Position numbers and translations under genes: made by a program. A stretch of 6,733 nucleotides of DNA from Betaproteobacteria bacterium. GTDB taxonomy: Bacteria; Pseudomonadota; Gammaproteobacteria; Burkholderiales; Burkholderiaceae_C. The notes under the pieces were generated by a model. It saw only the letters and a list, made by a program, of their open reading frames with translations. It ran no database searches and had not been told where the DNA came from. The stretch spans positions 1 to 6,733 of the forward strand of contig RFNL01000260.1 in the NCBI GenBank assembly GCA_009927195.1. The letters run 5' to 3'. This document shows positions 5,100-6,733 of this stretch, piece by piece (positions within the stretch are counted from its first letter, which is position 1; every line of letters begins with the position of its first letter).

Positions 5100-5939
5100 A
5101 TGTCGGCCTTGCTGGGTTGTGACTTCAGCAGCAGCCCAAACCCGCGCAAACCCATAGTGTTGGCCTGGGGCAGTGCCCAGGGCCAGCGTGTTCGCCTGGA
5201 GCGCTTGCAGCGTTTCGAAAGCTTGGACGATTGGGCCGCCGTGGTGGCCCAACCGGGTGACTGGGTGGGCGGTTTTGACATTCCTTTTGGGTTGCCGCGC
5301 GAGTTGGTCACTGCGTTGAATTGGCCCTTGAACTGGCATGCGTGCATGCTGCATTTTGCGGGGTTGGATCGGGCGGAGATCCGCGCGACGTTCAAAGCGT
5401 TTTGCGATGCTCGTGCGGTGGGCCAAAAATTTGCCCACCGCGCCACCGATGGACCGGCAGGATCTAGCCCATCCATGAAGTGGGTCAACCCGCCAGTGGC
5501 GTTCATGTTGCACGCTGGCGTGCCCAGACTTTTGCAGGCGGGGGTGCACTTTCCTGGCTTGCACGCCGGAGACATCCGGCGCGTTGCGTTGGAGGCTTAC
5601 CCCGGCATGCTGGCGCGCGCTGTCTTGGGAACTCGCAGTTACAAAAGCGATGACCGTGCCAAGCAAACAGCGGAGCGCTTGATCGCCCGCAAAGATTTGA
5701 TCCACGCACTGGAGATGGGCCACACGGGCGACCAGCGCTTGGTCCTCAGCCACGCTCAGCGCGATGCCTTGGTGCAAGACGCCAGCGCCGATGGCCTGGA
5801 TGCCGTCTTGTGTTTGATGCAGGCCGCATGGGCCGCCCGTCGCCATGCACAGGGTGAGCCTGGGTATGGCCTACCGGCGCAGTTGGACCCGCTGGAAGGA
5901 TGGATCGTCACCGCACCGTGGCCAAACCCGCAGGCATGA
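5100..5939 (+). CDS. DUF429 family protein, predicted RNase H-fold nuclease
   Basis: The 279-aa product matches the DUF429 family, predicted to adopt an RNase H-like fold; no biochemical role is established to my knowledge. Conserved acidic residues that could form the metal site are Asp8 in GCDFSSSP, Asp60 in GGFDIPFGLPR, Glu165 in ALEAYPG and Asp234 in DGLDAV. Other family-like blocks are RKPI (16-19), HRATDGPAGSSPSMKWVNPP (113-132) and SYKSDDRAKQTAER (180-193). No signal peptide or membrane segment is seen, so it is probably cytoplasmic. The ATG at 5100 is chosen because the family starts just before G(C/I)DF; a TTG at 5079 would add seven residues and overlap the BLUF gene. It follows the BLUF stop by 7 bp, which argues for cotranscription with folE and BLUF. 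Possible targets are nucleic-acid intermediates, but that is inference from the fold. Confidence 0.86.
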   Translation: MSALLGCDFSSSPNPRKPIVLAWGSAQGQRVRLERLQRFESLDDWAAVVAQPGDWVGGFDIPFGLPRELVTALNWPLNWHACMLHFAGLDRAEIRATFKAFCDARAVGQKFAHRATDGPAGSSPSMKWVNPPVAFMLHAGVPRLLQAGVHFPGLHAGDIRRVALEAYPGMLARAVLGTRSYKSDDRAKQTAERLIARKDLIHALEMGHTGDQRLVLSHAQRDALVQDASADGLDAVLCLMQAAWAARRHAQGEPGYGLPAQLDPLEGWIVTAPWPNPQA

Positions 5940-5957
5940 CATAAACTGCTTTGCCAA

Positions 5958-5964
5958 AAAGGGG
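5958..5964 (+). promoter_or_regulatory. Ribosome-binding site deciding the nuclease start
   Basis: AAAGGGG lies 9 nt before the ATG at 5974. The frame is open further upstream to 5845, but that part overlaps the DUF429 gene. This site, plus the signal peptide that begins with this ATG, sets the start. Confidence 0.6.
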
Positions 5965-5973
5965 ACGCTGAAA

Positions 5974-6561
5974 ATGGGGCATGGTCAACCTGGGCAAGGG
6001 ACCGGCAGCGCAGTCAAGGCAATTGGCCTTGGGTTTCAAGCCGTGTTGCTGGGCTTGTGCCTGAATGCCACCGCCCTGGCCTTGGTGCAAGGCATGCCGC
6101 ATTGGGGACACCCTCCAAGCGCCCATGCCATCACTGCCGCCCAATGGGAGGGGGTGACCGTCAAAGTGGTCGATGGAGATACCTTCCATGTGCAAGCCAC
6201 CCAAGGCGGAGCCATCCATAAATTGCGGATCCAAGGCATTGATGCGCCAGAGATGTGCCAATCTTGGGGTACACAGTCGCGCGAGGCTTTGGCGCGTTTG
6301 GTGTGGGGCCAGCGCCTCTCTGTGTGGATGCTGGATGTGGACGAGCATGGCCGTTGGTTGGTCCGAGTCGCCGTTCAAGGTAAAGATGTGGGGGCGCTGA
6401 TGGTGGCGCAAGGCCACGCTTGGTCGTATCAATTTCGCCGTGACCCTGGCCCTTATGCGGCATTGGAGCAACAGGCTGCTGGTCAGCGTTTGGGTTTGTT
6501 TTCGCATCCACCCGTCATGCGTCCGCGAGAGTTTCGACAGCGATACGGGCCTTGCCGTTGA
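5974..6561 (+). CDS. Exported thermonuclease (staphylococcal-nuclease-like) family protein
   Basis: The 195-aa product has an SNase domain at about residues 60-176. By family alignment the active-site residues are Asp67 and Asp69 (VVDGDT), Arg85 (KLRIQGID), Asp90 and Glu93 (IDAPE) and Arg127 (DEHGRWLVRV). The metal ligands, the general base Glu and both catalytic arginines are thus present, so Ca2+-dependent cleavage of DNA or RNA is expected. The N-terminus is a signal peptide: Lys15, then a hydrophobic stretch (16-36) ending ALA, with likely cleavage after Ala36. The enzyme should act in the periplasm or outside the cell. Cys95 in the domain and Cys194 at the extreme C-terminus could form a disulfide after export. 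It lies 34 bp after the DUF429 gene with its own good Shine-Dalgarno, so it could be the last gene of the run. It converges with moeB, with stops 8 bp apart. Confidence 0.92.
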   Translation: MGHGQPGQGTGSAVKAIGLGFQAVLLGLCLNATALALVQGMPHWGHPPSAHAITAAQWEGVTVKVVDGDTFHVQATQGGAIHKLRIQGIDAPEMCQSWGTQSREALARLVWGQRLSVWMLDVDEHGRWLVRVAVQGKDVGALMVAQGHAWSYQFRRDPGPYAALEQQAAGQRLGLFSHPPVMRPREFRQRYGPCR

Positions 6562-6573
6562 CTGCCGGGTCAA
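6558..6573. repeat. Dyad over the convergent stop codons
   Basis: TTGACTGCCGGGTCAA has the same 5-bp arms and 6-bp spacing (TTGAC-N6-GTCAA) as the dyad at 1414-1429. It contains both the nuclease stop TGA (6559-6561) and, reversed, the moeB stop (6570-6572), so part of the symmetry follows from two facing TGA codons. As RNA the stem is short and no U-run follows, so it is not a convincing terminator. Confidence 0.3.
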
Positions 6574-6733
6574 TGGCCTGAAGGGTCACCAGCGCCACAC
6601 ACAGGGCAATCGGCCAGGCGCTGCAACCGCAGTTCACTCCAAGCCATTTGCTTGCCGTCGAGCATTTGCAAGCGACCCACGAGCGGGCTGCCCAGGCCCA
6701 TGATCAGCTTGAGCGCTTCGCTGGCTTGCAAGC
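6570..6733 (-). CDS. moeB: MoeB/ThiF-family adenylyltransferase, C-terminal fragment (runs off window)
   Basis: The minus strand from the right edge encodes 53 residues ending in TGA, beginning LQASEALKLIMGLGSPLVG and continuing to GRLQMLDGKQM, RLQRLADCPVCG and a short tail. This is the C-terminus of the E1-like MoeB/ThiF/HesA family: the QA.EA.K...G.G.PL.G helix-loop, the beta strand L..D, and the final CPVCG that supplies two of the four zinc-binding cysteines. MoeB adenylates the C-terminal Gly of MoaD for molybdopterin synthesis; ThiF does the same to ThiS. The fragment alone cannot separate the two roles; MoeB is the commoner annotation in Burkholderiales. The start and ATP-binding domain lie beyond 6733. 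It faces the nuclease gene, with 8 bp between stops. Confidence 0.85.
   Translation of the reverse strand, partial: LQASEALKLIMGLGSPLVGRLQMLDGKQMAWSELRLQRLADCPVCGAGDPSGH

Noticed and set aside
4742..5575. A 277-codon open frame on the minus strand opposite BLUF and DUF429
   Set aside because: It lies antisense to two well-recognised proteins and its translation shows no known motif; long antisense frames are common in GC-rich DNA.
5940..5950. -10-like CATAAA just after the DUF429 stop
   Set aside because: No acceptable -35 lies 16-18 bp upstream, so a separate promoter for the nuclease gene is not supported.
5908..6573. A 221-codon minus-strand open frame opposite the nuclease gene
   Set aside because: The plus strand encodes a clear signal peptide and SNase active site; the reverse translation is low-complexity and motif-free.
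6724..6733. Perfect 10-bp palindrome GCTTGCAAGC at the window edge
   Set aside because: It lies inside the moeB coding fragment, is short, and is cut by the window end; no sign of function.

Overview
The window is a dense, intron-free bacterial stretch with moderately high GC by eye. It holds nine protein-coding genes and almost no spacer DNA. The proteins look like those of Burkholderiales, most probably Comamonadaceae of the freshwater Limnohabitans/Rhodoferax/Acidovorax kind. The pointers are the nudB - YbhP-like - clsB gene order, the variant FolE motif and the single-domain BLUF protein. This placement is an inference from protein style, not a search result.

Layout. (1) 14-676 (+) encodes an SRAP/YedK-type abasic-site shielding protein. 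Its stop codon directly abuts the stop of (2), a lysophospholipid/PlsC-type acyltransferase on the minus strand (677-1360). (3) A 118-bp divergent intergenic region (1361-1478) carries a near-perfect 16-bp dyad and promoter-like sequence. (4) A run of seven plus-strand genes follows, closely spaced and probably largely cotranscribed: nudB (1479-1979), a YbhP-like EEP phosphohydrolase (1976-2704), a ClsB-type cardiolipin synthase (2706-3887), folE (3937-4662), a BLUF blue-light sensor (4667-5092), a DUF429 RNase H-fold protein (5100-5939) and an exported staphylococcal-nuclease-like protein (5974-6561). (5) The 3' end of a minus-strand moeB/thiF-type adenylyltransferase (6570-6733) runs off the right edge. 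No gene-free stretch exceeds 118 bp, and there are no tRNA or rRNA genes, mobile elements or CRISPR repeats.

How the genes relate. FolE makes 7,8-dihydroneopterin triphosphate from GTP, and NudB removes pyrophosphate from that same product, so two early folate steps lie in one transcription unit. Between them sit the YbhP/ClsB pair, known together in E. coli ybhP-ybhO(clsB), which with the divergent acyltransferase gives a phospholipid theme. The most unusual context is folE-BLUF-DUF429, with gaps of 4 and 7 bp. A photoreceptor with all expected flavin-site residues is tied to pterin synthesis and to an uncharacterised predicted nuclease. Most of the window is ordinary core metabolism; the folE-BLUF-DUF429 cluster and the regulatory dyads are the parts worth a second look.
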